Positions 1 through 7,094 of a DNA stretch of 64,000 bases are shown here, piece after piece. Source of the stretch: Rhizobiales bacterium dw_265 (lineage in GTDB: Bacteria; Pseudomonadota; Alphaproteobacteria; Micropepsales; Micropepsaceae); assembly GCA_018449595.1 (NCBI GenBank), contig JAAVUU010000003.1, positions 62,001-126,000 of the forward strand, given 5' to 3'. Numbering within the stretch: position 1 is the stretch's first letter; the number at the start of each line of letters is the position of its first letter. Made by a program: the position numbers and the translations under genes. Under the pieces are notes generated by a model that was not told the origin of the DNA, searched no databases, and saw nothing but the letters and a program-made list of their open reading frames with translations.

Positions 1-63
1 TTCCCGCGCAAGCGGGAATCCATCTGCGCCATAAGCCGGATGCCCGCTTTCGCGGGCATGACA
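1..63. repeat. REP-like double hairpin cut by the window edge
   Basis: Two adjacent hairpins are visible: 1-18 (TTCCCGC/GCGGGAA, loop GCAA) and 40-59 (ATGCCCGC/GCGGGCAT, loop TTTC), followed by GACA. The second hairpin resembles the right end of the TGTCATGGCCCGC intergenic elements found elsewhere in this window but lacks one C/G pair. It lies beyond the 3' end of rpoH and could serve as its terminator, although there is no U tract. Confidence 0.6.
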
Positions 64-118
64 AGAAGGAAGTGTACTTGCCGAAGGTGACGCCACAAAC
101 AACGTCAGTGCATGCTGG

Positions 119-1006
119 CTATGCCGGGGCCGGGAGTGCCGCGGTCTGCATCGCGGTTTTCATGCCTCGCTGCAGCTTTTCGAACGCCCGCACTTCTATC
201 TGGCGCACGCGCTCGCGCGACACGCCGTATTTCTGCGACAGTTCTTCCAGGGTCGCCGGCTCGTCCTGCAGGCGGCGTGCCTGGAGGATGTCGCGCTCGC
301 GGTCGGTCAGGTCCTTCATCGCGCCCACCAGCAGTTCGTGGCGGTCGCCCATCTCCTCGCGCTCGGCCAGGCGGGTTTCCTGGTCGATGGTCTCGTCGGC
401 CAGCCAGTCCTGCCACTCGCTTTCGCCGTCGCTGCGCAGGGGCGCGTTCAGCGAGGCGTCGCCGCCGGACAGGCGGCGGTTCATGTCGGTCACTTCGGTG
501 GCGGTGACGCCCAGCTGGTCCGACAGGGTCGCCAGGTGTTCGGGCGTCAGGTCGCCTTCCTCGATCGCGCCGATATTGTTCTTGGCCTTGCGCAGGTTGA
601 AGAACAGCTTCTTCTGGGCCGCCGTGGTGCCCATCTTCACCATGCTCCACGACCGCAGGACATATTCCTGGATCGAGGCCCTGATCCACCACATGGCATA
701 GGTCGCCAGGCGGAAGCCGCGATCGGGATCGAAGCGCTTGACCGCCTGCATCAGGCCGACATTGCCTTCGGAGACGATTTCGGAAACCGGCAAGCCATAG
801 CCGCGATAGCCCATGGCGATCTTGGCGACCAGGCGAAGGTGCGATGTCACCAGGCGGCGCGCCGCCTCCGGGTCTTCATGCTCCTTCCAGCGCTTGGCGA
901 GCATGAATTCGTCTTCGGGCGCCAACAGCGGAAATTTGCGAATCTCGGTGAGATACCGCGACAGGCCTGCTTCGCCCGACAGTGCGGGAAGACCCCGGCC
1001 GCTCAT
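119..1006 (-). CDS. rpoH: RNA polymerase sigma-32 factor RpoH
   Basis: Heat-shock sigma factor, 295 aa, which directs RNA polymerase to chaperone and protease promoters. Region 2 is clear (RLVTSHLRLVAKIA, then SEGNVGLMQAVKRFDPDRGFR and the WWIRASIQEYVLRSWS promoter-melting helix). The RpoH box QKKLFFNLRKAK, which separates sigma-32 from other group 3 sigmas, follows at about residues 130-141. The C-terminal region 4 helix-turn-helix ends with YGVSRERVRQIEVRAFEKL. It lies downstream of rluD on the same strand with an 85-nt gap, a pairing I recall from other alphaproteobacteria. The start codon sits in the middle of an 18-bp palindrome (separate entry), suggesting translational control. Confidence 0.97.
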   Translation of the reverse strand: MSGRGLPALSGEAGLSRYLTEIRKFPLLAPEDEFMLAKRWKEHEDPEAARRLVTSHLRLVAKIAMGYRGYGLPVSEIVSEGNVGLMQAVKRFDPDRGFRLATYAMWWIRASIQEYVLRSWSMVKMGTTAAQKKLFFNLRKAKNNIGAIEEGDLTPEHLATLSDQLGVTATEVTDMNRRLSGGDASLNAPLRSDGESEWQDWLADETIDQETRLAEREEMGDRHELLVGAMKDLTDRERDILQARRLQDEPATLEELSQKYGVSRERVRQIEVRAFEKLQRGMKTAMQTAALPAPA

Positions 1007-1014
1007 GAGCGGCC
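997..1014 (-). promoter_or_regulatory. Palindrome over the rpoH start codon, possible RNA thermometer
   Basis: The DNA GGCCGCTCATGAGCGGCC is a perfect palindrome with the rpoH ATG at its centre. In mRNA it would form a 7-bp, almost all-GC stem with a CAUG loop, hiding the start codon and part of the weak Shine-Dalgarno-like GGAUGG just upstream. E. coli rpoH mRNA is known to be controlled by start-codon pairing that melts on heating, but the structure here is different and the role is inferred. Confidence 0.45.
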
Positions 1015-1091
1015 ATCCAATAAAAGTCTACTCATACCAACCCCCTTGGTGCCGGGCAGAGCCACAGCGTATTGGGAAATAAGCTTGTACC

Positions 1092-2093
1092 TTAGTTATT
1101 CAATCCCCGCAGGGCGGTTACAAGTTCCGCGAAGTCCGCAGGCCAGGGGCTCTCGAAACGCATGGTCTTGTGCAGGCCAGGGTGCTGGAATCCCAGCACA
1201 AAAGCGTGCAGCGCCTGGCGCGGAAAATCGGCGGCCAGTGTAAACGCGGCGACCTCGGCGTCGGATTTGCCGCGCGGCGGGGTGCGGGCGCGGCCATAGG
1301 CGGGGTCGCCGATCAGGGGATGGCCCAGATGGGTCAGGTGCACCCGGATCTGGTGGGTGCGCCCGGTTTCCAGCCGGCATTCGATCAGGCTGGCGAAAGG
1401 GCGTTCGACCGGCCCGAATTTCTCCAGCACCTTGTAGCGGGTGCGCGCGCTCTTGCCGCCCGAACGCAGCACCGCCATGCGCTTGCGGTCGAACTGGCTC
1501 CTGCCGATCTGGCTTTCGATCAGGCCGGACGAGTCGCGCGGGGCGCCCCATACCACGGCGTTATAGGCGCGCTCGATGGTGTGGTTGGCGAACTGCTTGG
1601 CCAGGCTGGCCATGGCGCGTTCGGTCTTGGCGGCCACCAGAAGGCCCGATGTGTCCTTGTCCAGCCGGTGCACGATGCCCGGCCGGGCTTCGCCGCCGAT
1701 GCTGAGTTTGCCGCAATGGGCGATCAGGGCATTGACCAGGGTGCCGTCGGGATTGCCCGCCGCCGGATGCACCACCAGCCCCGCCGGCTTGTCGATCACG
1801 ATCAGGTCCTTGTCTTCGTAAACGACAGACAGCGGGATATCCTGGCCTTGCGGAATGGCGGGCGCGGTGGGGGGCACCGTGACCGTATAGGCCTCGCCCG
1901 GTTTGACCCTGTGATTGCCGTCTTTTACGGTGGCCGCGCCGGACGTCACCGCGCCTTCCGCCAGCAACTGCTGGAGCCGCGAGCGGGAAAAGTCGGGCAA
2001 GGCGGCGGCCAGGAAACGGTCCAGCCGCCAGCCGGCATGTTCGGGTCCGGCAAGCGCCGCGCGGCTATCCAGGGAGTTCTCAATGTCCGACAT
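1092..2093 (-). CDS. rluD: 23S rRNA pseudouridine synthase, RluA/RluD family
   Basis: Isomerises specific uridines of 23S rRNA to pseudouridine. The 333-aa protein has an N-terminal S4 RNA-binding domain (about 20-85, with RLDRFLAAALPDFSRSRLQQLL) and the RluA catalytic domain containing VHRLDKDTSGLLVAAKT, where the Asp is the catalytic residue. The later GRTHQIRVHLTHLGHPLIGDP block is family-typical. Length is usual. Its ATG lies inside the first codons of the divergent gene at 2083, so the two 5' ends overlap by 11 nt. RluD was chosen over RluA/RluC because of the S4 domain and the rpoH neighbour. Confidence 0.9.
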   Translation of the reverse strand: MSDIENSLDSRAALAGPEHAGWRLDRFLAAALPDFSRSRLQQLLAEGAVTSGAATVKDGNHRVKPGEAYTVTVPPTAPAIPQGQDIPLSVVYEDKDLIVIDKPAGLVVHPAAGNPDGTLVNALIAHCGKLSIGGEARPGIVHRLDKDTSGLLVAAKTERAMASLAKQFANHTIERAYNAVVWGAPRDSSGLIESQIGRSQFDRKRMAVLRSGGKSARTRYKVLEKFGPVERPFASLIECRLETGRTHQIRVHLTHLGHPLIGDPAYGRARTPPRGKSDAEVAAFTLAADFPRQALHAFVLGFQHPGLHKTMRFESPWPADFAELVTALRGLNN

Positions 2094-2457
2094 GCCGCCA
2101 CCCTATAGGACGCCGATTCCGGAAAACCAAATTCCAGAAAACCAGACTGGCGCCTACAAGGCGGCGCGGCTGGCGGTGATCGTGCTGTCTGTGCTGATCG
2201 TGCTGGCGGTGATCGCCCTGGTGGTGGGCGGCATCCGGGGGGCGCGCAAAAAGGCTGCCTATGCGGGCGCCACCGCCACCTTCCAGCTGCCGCCGGGGGC
2301 GCGCATTGTCGAGATGCAGAGCCAGCCGGGGCGGCTGATCCTGCGGGTCCGCGACGGCGCGGGCGAGGAGATCGACCTGCTCGACACCCAGGACGGCCAT
2401 CTGGTGGGGCAGGTGAAGGCGACTGTTTCAGAGAGGGGCAGTGACAAATCGCATTGA
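2083..2457 (+). CDS. Small single-pass membrane protein, possibly DUF6476-like
   Basis: A 124-aa protein with a short Pro-rich cytosolic N-terminus, one strong membrane helix (about residues 27-50, ARLAVIVLSVLIVLAVIALV), a basic stop-transfer stretch (RGARKK) and a beta-rich soluble tail that looks like a small propeller-blade strand pair (IVEMQSQPGRLILRVRDG). This resembles short alphaproteobacterial DUF6476 proteins, but the assignment is tentative. The start at 2083 is preferred over more upstream ATGs because AGGGAG lies 7 nt before it. It overlaps the next gene by 17 nt, suggesting co-translation. Function unknown. Confidence 0.7.
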   Translation: MSDMPPPYRTPIPENQIPENQTGAYKAARLAVIVLSVLIVLAVIALVVGGIRGARKKAAYAGATATFQLPPGARIVEMQSQPGRLILRVRDGAGEEIDLLDTQDGHLVGQVKATVSERGSDKSH

Positions 2458-2860
2458 ACTGCCGCCGGAACTGGCCGCCGCAATAAAGGCCCAGGCCGGG
2501 GCAGCGCAGCCGCGCGAATGTTGCGGATTGCTGGAGGGGGTCTGGGAAGGCGATGTGGCGCGGGTGCTGGCGCTGTATCCGGCGCGCAACCTGGCCGAAG
2601 CCGCCGACCGCTTTGAAATCGCGCCGCAAGACCATATCGCGGCCCAGAAAGCCGCCCGCGCCAACGGGCATGTCCTCATCGGCTGCTACCATTCCCATCC
2701 CGGCGGGCGGGCGGAACCGTCGCAAACCGACCGGGAAGACGCGGGGCAGGACGATTTTCTCTGGCTGATCGCGGCGGGCGAAACCCTGGCGGCGTTCGTC
2801 TATCTGGACGGCCGGTTCGCGGCGGCGGAACTTGCGGTTTGCGCGCCCCAGCCGCTATAA
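2441..2860 (+). CDS. JAMM/MPN+ family metallopeptidase (M67-like)
   Basis: A 139-aa stand-alone JAB1/MPN/Mov34 domain, a zinc isopeptidase fold. The motif is complete: an upstream Glu in PRECCGLLEG (about residue 27) and HSHPGGRAEPSQTD (about 83-96), giving H-x-H-x10-D with the conserved Ser. The enzyme is therefore probably active. Bacterial single-domain JAMM proteins remove small ubiquitin-like or sulfur-carrier tails or process cysteine adducts; no ThiS/MoaD partner is adjacent, so the substrate is unknown. GTG start with GAGAGGGG just upstream. It overlaps the preceding membrane-protein gene and ends 17 nt before tRNA-Glu. Confidence 0.85.
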   Translation: MTNRIELPPELAAAIKAQAGAAQPRECCGLLEGVWEGDVARVLALYPARNLAEAADRFEIAPQDHIAAQKAARANGHVLIGCYHSHPGGRAEPSQTDREDAGQDDFLWLIAAGETLAAFVYLDGRFAAAELAVCAPQPL

Positions 2861-2877
2861 GCGCCGTCCCTGGCTTG

Positions 2878-2952
2878 GCTCCCATCGTCTAGCGGTCAGG
2901 ACGCGGCCCTCTCAAGGCTGAAACCCGGGTTCGATTCCCGGTGGGAGCACCA
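2878..2952 (+). tRNA. tRNA-Glu (anticodon CTC)
   Basis: Full cloverleaf read by eye: acceptor GCTCCCA/TGGGAGC, D-arm starting GTCTAGCGG, anticodon loop CTCTCAA giving CTC, T-arm with GTTCGATTC, discriminator A and an encoded CCA at 2950-2952. The sequence directly downstream becomes lower in GC and carries gene fragments, as is common where islands integrate at tRNA 3' ends, but no integrase or repeated tRNA 3' end was found. Confidence 0.97.
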
Positions 2953-3137
2953 ATTAAATCAATGGCTTAGTTGGCGGGATGCAATCCGTGTCCAAGGAAT
3001 ATCCAATAGCCGGAAATGCACGCTCCGTTCCTAAGCGTCAGCAACGCGCCAGCAGTGGCGTTCCATTGGCCTGGATTGGGGCGAGGGCCGCGAGGGGAAA
3101 CAGCCCCAGCACGCATTCTAGCGAGTTGGCGAGGCCC

Positions 3138-3290
3138 TTAAAACATCGGCGGATGTTTGGGCTTCGGCATCAGTTCGAGAAGGCGCTTCAGATGATCCAG
3201 CGTCGGCTTCCGTTGATAGCTGGCGGCGGCGAATGAGATCGCCCGCTCATGGGCTTTGCGATTTTGTTTGGGCTTCGTTTTGCGCGGCAT
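3138..3290 (-). CDS. Small basic hypothetical protein (50 aa)
   Basis: A short ORF beginning MPRKTKPKQNRKAHERAIS and ending in a Lys/Pro/His-rich tail. The internal ATG at 3290 is chosen because AGGAAGG lies 7 nt upstream, a good ribosome binding site; the longer reading from 3326 lacks one. No family recognised. The highly basic N-terminus could bind nucleic acid, but that is only a composition argument. It is the first possible gene after the tRNA in the accessory strip. Confidence 0.4.
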   Translation of the reverse strand: MPRKTKPKQNRKAHERAISFAAASYQRKPTLDHLKRLLELMPKPKHPPMF

Positions 3291-3841
3291 GGAATATCCT
3301 TCCTGATCCGCACGGGCCGTTTCCAATGGCCGTGCTCAATCAATTGCGGACTTTCCACTCGCAGTTCAAGACGATCGTTCAGCGCCGTTAATGTGGAAGG
3401 AATTGCCGAACGACGGCAACAACACTTGTTACGCCAGAGCAGACGGCGAGAACCAGTCCGGGCCGGAAGCGCACGGCAATCGTCGCGCGCAACATGCCTT
3501 TGCTAATCGTCAGTTGGAATTTCGGTGTGGGGGGAGTCGGGGGCTGGCCGCGTTTCGGGGACATTGGGCGCAAAAATCCATTTAAGAATCTCGCGCCCCC
3601 TTCGGGGTGGATGGAGATCATCTTTTTGGGGTCGCCGTCAAGGTGGCGTTGTAAATCGCACAACTGTAACAATGTTCTTGTTATGTTTCCCGCTATATCA
3701 TGTACTGGGCAAGCAGCGAACACTAGATATAGACCAGTGATGGACCATGGCTTGACCGAAAAGGACAGTCGCTGTTCTTCGTTAATGCTCCGCGACGCAA
3801 CTGGACCGTCGAACGAACCCACGATATCCGATCCTAATAGT
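3291..3841. other. Gap in the accessory strip without a convincing gene
   Basis: This 551-nt stretch has lower GC than the flanks. Open frames exist on both strands (3388-3885 minus, 165 aa; 3494-3850 plus, 118 aa), but they overlap each other and neither shows a ribosome binding site, domain or signal I can recognise. The minus frame also runs across the 3' end of the next gene. Probably degraded DNA. Confidence 0.5.
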
Positions 3842-4720
3842 CTATTTTGAACCCGGCTGTTTATCGGTGGGCGGCGTCTTTCCATCCAAGACGTTAGATT
3901 TAGACTTCATGTCTAACTCTTTCTTGGTAAGTGAAAAACTGATCTCCGTCTGATCAGGCATTTGCGCGGCGCAATCTCGAGTGCCGTAACTCTTTACGGT
4001 TTCCCACGGTATGCCAACTAAAGTGTGGGATCTTTTAATCGGGGTAATCAATAGTTCTTTTTGAAGAGTGGCAACCAGTTCTCCCGCAATTTGACCTCCG
4101 TCTTTATCAGCGATCAATATGGTGGAGGGGCATCTACGCCGCGCATCGCCTGCAAAAACTCCTACAGAAGAAGCGCAAATAAGAAGCGCAATGCCCACAG
4201 CGCCCCACACTTTGGCTCGCTTCTTTTTTCGTTGAGAATTCTGATTACCGATCCGCATAGCAGTCTTTCGGCTGTGCAACTGAGTTGCCGTCAGATAAAT
4301 TAGGCAAATGCCCAACACCATTATCGAAAAACCAAGAACCATTTTCTCGGCATTCTGAAGCCAGCCGAGGTAAATTGATTTGATGGCCACAGTGCCACCG
4401 AACGACACGCAGAATAATCCTATCACCACAGCGACAACCGGATGCGCTAACAACCGGTGAAGCGGTGTCACCCGGATTACTACAGAAAATAGAGCCGCAG
4501 AAATGGTGAGCGGAAGCCAAGCGGCAATCGCAAGTACCGAGCCATCAACATAATCAGCAAGCGCAAGATGTGTAACGGCTTGCGGCCAACCTCTGGAAAG
4601 CAAATACGAGAATTGGAATACAACACTGATTAACAGCGAGGTTGCACTGCCGGCCGCAATCATTTCAGCAACGCTGCCAAACAACTTATTTGGCAGGTCT
4701 TGTTCGGTATCATTTTCCAT
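3842..4720 (-). CDS. Hypothetical multi-pass membrane protein
   Basis: A 292-aa protein with four hydrophobic helices in the N-terminal half (about 20-40, 60-83, 92-112 and 125-145), a basic cytosolic loop (SQRKKKRAKVWG), a fifth helix near 172-190 and a soluble C-terminal part of about 100 residues ending in a charged, Pro-rich tail. No family recognised. Codon use and GC are clearly lower than in the core genes around it, consistent with acquired DNA. The ATG at 4720 is followed at once by an acidic, polar N-terminus and seems sound. Confidence 0.65.
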   Translation of the reverse strand: MENDTEQDLPNKLFGSVAEMIAAGSATSLLISVVFQFSYLLSRGWPQAVTHLALADYVDGSVLAIAAWLPLTISAALFSVVIRVTPLHRLLAHPVVAVVIGLFCVSFGGTVAIKSIYLGWLQNAEKMVLGFSIMVLGICLIYLTATQLHSRKTAMRIGNQNSQRKKKRAKVWGAVGIALLICASSVGVFAGDARRRCPSTILIADKDGGQIAGELVATLQKELLITPIKRSHTLVGIPWETVKSYGTRDCAAQMPDQTEISFSLTKKELDMKSKSNVLDGKTPPTDKQPGSK

Positions 4721-4982
4721 TTGCCGCTCCCCAGCTAGCGAGTCGCACTATACCACACAGTTGGGGCCGGGCGTCGGATGCCACCCGGCCCCTCTGCGTC
4801 AGCGGCTACCGGCAATGGCATGCCGATAGGAAAAATGCCTGCGTCGCAGATTTCAAACCGCGTCGGCCTGTGCAGCCAGTTCGATTTCCGACGCGCGCTG
4901 GAAGTCAATCATTTCGGCAACGCTGCTCAACATTTCCGCTTTGAATTGTTCGGCGTACCCAACAAAAAGAAGAAGTCTGAGC

Positions 4983-5126
4983 ATGGCCAAAAAGACCGGC
5001 AAGGGTCCCAAACAGGTTACGGCGCTGACCCATGAGGAGGCGAAGCGTAAGAATATTCCCACCGCCGAAATGCAGTCGCTGGCCGAACGGGTGGAAGAAA
5101 TGCGGCCTGTGCCGCCCGCCCACTAA
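4983..5126 (+). pseudogene. N-terminal fragment of an adenine-specific DNA methyltransferase
   Basis: A 47-aa remnant starting MAKKTGKGPKQVTALTHEE and continuing RKNIPTAEMQS. This closely matches the conserved N-terminus of Mod-like site-specific DNA methyltransferases, where THEEA.RKNIPTAEYQS precedes the catalytic domain. Here the frame diverges after AEMQS and stops within 20 codons, so the methylase domain (DPPY and FxGxG motifs) is missing. It is read as a restriction-modification leftover in the accessory strip. The match is from memory of the family, not from a search. Confidence 0.55.
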
Positions 5127-5202
5127 GGCCGACTACTCCACCTCGTCTGGCGGAGTGCAGGTCGACTTGGCCGATATTCAAGGGACCGGAAACGGCGCTG
5201 GA

Positions 5203-5266
5203 TTAGAAGTCTTTGACGACGGTTTGGGAGGGCACGATCTTCTTATAGGTATTGAAGAGATAGACC
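5203..5266 (-). pseudogene. Possible C-terminal scrap of a protein next to the IS end
   Basis: On the minus strand a frame enters from the IS3-like end and reads VYLFNTYKKIVPSQTVVKDF before a stop at 5205-5203. It looks like a natural protein C-terminus cut off by the insertion sequence, but it is too short to identify. Downstream (5127-5202) nothing else is recognisable. Confidence 0.2.
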
Positions 5267-5690
5267 TGGCCTGCACCCGGTTCAGTTGACACGCACTTAA
5301 GCTAATCCAGCCTTCATCTCGAAGTCCATTGGGCTCTTATATCCGATTGTCGAATGCCGCCGCTTCGGGTTGTAGAGGCGTTCGATGTAGTCGAACACAT
5401 CGGCCCTGGCAGCGTCTCGTGTCCGATAGGTCTTGCGCGCCGTGCGCTCGGTCTTCAGCGAGGAGAAGAAGCTCTCCATGGCCGCATTGTCCCAGCGATT
5501 GCCGAACCGGCTCATGGAACAGATGACGCCATGATCGGCCATCAGCCGCTGGAACTGCTCGCTGGTGTACTGGCTGCCGCGATCCGAGTGGTGCAACGGA
5601 GCGCGGGGCTTTCCCCGACGCCAGATCGCCATCACCAGTTGGGCAGTCATGCTCGCGCTCATGGACCAAGTGATTGCGCGCGAATCCATC
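5264..5690 (-). mobile_element. Truncated IS3-family insertion sequence remnant
   Basis: Contains the C-terminal third of an IS3-type OrfB transposase plus its right end. The sequence after the stop codon, read on the minus strand, is GTGTCAACTGAACCGGGTGC, resembling IS3-family terminal repeats. The left end, OrfA and the N-terminal half of OrfB are absent, so the element cannot move by itself. It marks the strip behind tRNA-Glu as a region of past transposition. Confidence 0.75.
5297..5686 (-). pseudogene. IS3-family transposase OrfB, C-terminal fragment
   Basis: Readable from about ITWSMSASMTAQLV to the stop. It keeps the second Asp of the DDE triad (LHHSDRGSQYTSEQF) and the Glu (WDNAAMESFFSSLKTE), and the usual tail RRHSTIGYKSPMDFE. 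The first Asp and the helix-turn-helix are missing. Compared with the usual family text, about five codons seem deleted between TAQLV and MAIWRRGKP, possibly between two LV repeats. The frame stays open upstream to 5944, but that part is not transposase. Confidence 0.8.
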
Positions 5691-6003
5691 AAAAATCTCT
5701 TCGATCTCGCAGAAAAGAAAATGCAATGGAAGAAACACAGCCCGAAAATGCGGAGAACCGCAATGATGTTTCTGTTATCTTTGTTGGCATGAAACAAATC
5801 CATCTGCGCCTCGTGTCTGGGAAACGCAATAAGTCGGGATTTCCCGTCGCTCACGGCGAATTTACGGCGCGCTGTTGGACAAAAGGATAGCGGATATAAG
5901 CCGAGAATTTGTGCAAGTGACCGATTAACAGACGGCGTGTGCACAAAAACGTTTCAGCGCGCAGGGGCGCGTTGCCAGGACGCAAGTTTCTTTGAGAAAG
6001 TTC
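5691..6003. other. Unassigned sequence between the IS remnant and the receptor pseudogene
   Basis: About 310 nt of low-GC DNA. The minus-strand frame continuing from the transposase has no recognisable protein, and the plus strand offers only ORFs below 25 codons with plausible composition. No promoter or repeat was recognised. Confidence 0.5.
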
Positions 6004-7005
6004 ATGAGCAGTTTTGGGGTTCAGAATTTCGGTCGTGTCGGGAGGGGGCATAGCCTTGGTGGGCAGCGCCATCGTCCTGATGATGGCAAGCACGGCCCAC
6101 GTGCGGCAGTCGGCGCAGGCAACGTGGCCCGCCGATGTCGAAACCGTGCAGGTTGCCGCACCCGCGTGGTGCATGACGGCTATGGCGCGCCGGACCCTGG
6201 TCGCCGTGGTCTCGGGTCCGAGCAGGTCGAAGCCCGCGCGCTACGGAACCTGGCCGATTCGTCAACAAATTTCCCAACTTCATCGGCAGGTTCGCGGTCC
6301 CATGGCCTGGCCGGTGTCAACGCGCTGAACCTGCGTTCGCTGGGCGTCAATCGCACGCTGATCCAGGCCAATATCGAACTGGTCGGCATGCCCAAATGGA
6401 CGCCAGATGAGCGGGCGTCCACCAAGCATGTGCAGGAAGCGCTCGGCCGCAAGGTCGAGCCGCTGCTCGACAAGGTCGATCCTGTGCGCGGCGATCGTGA
6501 GGAACTCGTTCCCACCGGCGGCGGCTCCGATGATATCGGCGACATAATGTGGACGGTGCCGGCCATCACCATCCGGTTCCAATTGAACATTCCCAACATG
6601 ATCGGTCACAGCGTCACGTCGGCCATCGCCATGGCGCCCCCCATCGCGCACATGGGCGCGGTGGCCGGCGCCAAGGCCGTGGCGCTTACGGTGCTGGACT
6701 TGATGACCTCGCCCGAAGATCTGGCCAAGGCCAAAAAATTCTTCAATGAGGACCTGCAGAAATACGATCGCTGCAAGCCCTTTCTGGCCGCCACCGACGT
6801 GTCGGCTATTCACATCAACGACGATTACATGAGGACCTGCCGTCCGCCGATGGAGCCCTATTACTATGACTCCACCAAGTACCCATCCTATCTGGACCGG
6901 CTGGGCATCAAGTTTCCGAGTGGCCCGACGGGACCGATCCGCAAGATCGTTCCGCCCAAGCAGTTCACAACTCCGACGGATGCGACGTCCAGCGGCGGCG
7001 GCTGA
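6004..7005 (+). pseudogene. Chimeric pseudogene: TonB-receptor N-terminus joined to an AbgB-like M20 amidohydrolase C-terminus
   Basis: Two unrelated gene pieces are joined. The first (about 6004-6360) is a frameshifted TonB receptor start. A hydrophobic signal-like stretch (GIALVGSAIVLMMASTAH) and DVETVQV lie in one frame, TRVVHDGYGAP and EQVEARALRNLAD in the next, ending with the plug motif GVNALNLRSLGVNRTL. At about 6361 the frame enters the C-terminal domain of an AbgB-type peptidase/amidohydrolase (LVPTGGGSDDIGDIMWTVP, NIPNMIGHSVTSAIAMA, GAVAGAKAVALTVLDLM), which reads cleanly to 7005. The N-terminal metal-binding half is gone, so neither activity can remain. An intact TonB receptor follows 89 nt later. 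Confidence 0.75.
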
Positions 7006-7094
7006 TTTCACCTGGCTTCAAACAGAGTAGGCATTTTGGCGAATTCTGAGCGTCCGTCCGGGCGCTTTCAACAATCAACAATAAGGGGTTTTTA

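Noticed and set aside
2441-2860. JAMM peptidase as part of a ubiquitin-like defence system
   Set aside because: No E1, E2 or ubiquitin-like gene is next to it; its neighbours are housekeeping genes, as for ordinary single-domain JAMM proteins.
3388-3885. 165-codon minus-strand ORF as a gene
   Set aside because: No ribosome binding site or recognisable domain, runs across the next gene's 3' end and overlaps an equally open plus-strand frame.
5691-5944. Upstream part of the transposase frame as transposase
   Set aside because: The text bears no likeness to IS3 OrfB; homology begins only near 5690, so the frame is open by chance across the truncation.
2953-7005. A phage or conjugative element behind tRNA-Glu
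   Set aside because: No integrase, structural, replication or conjugation gene and no repeat of the tRNA 3' end were found; only fragments remain.
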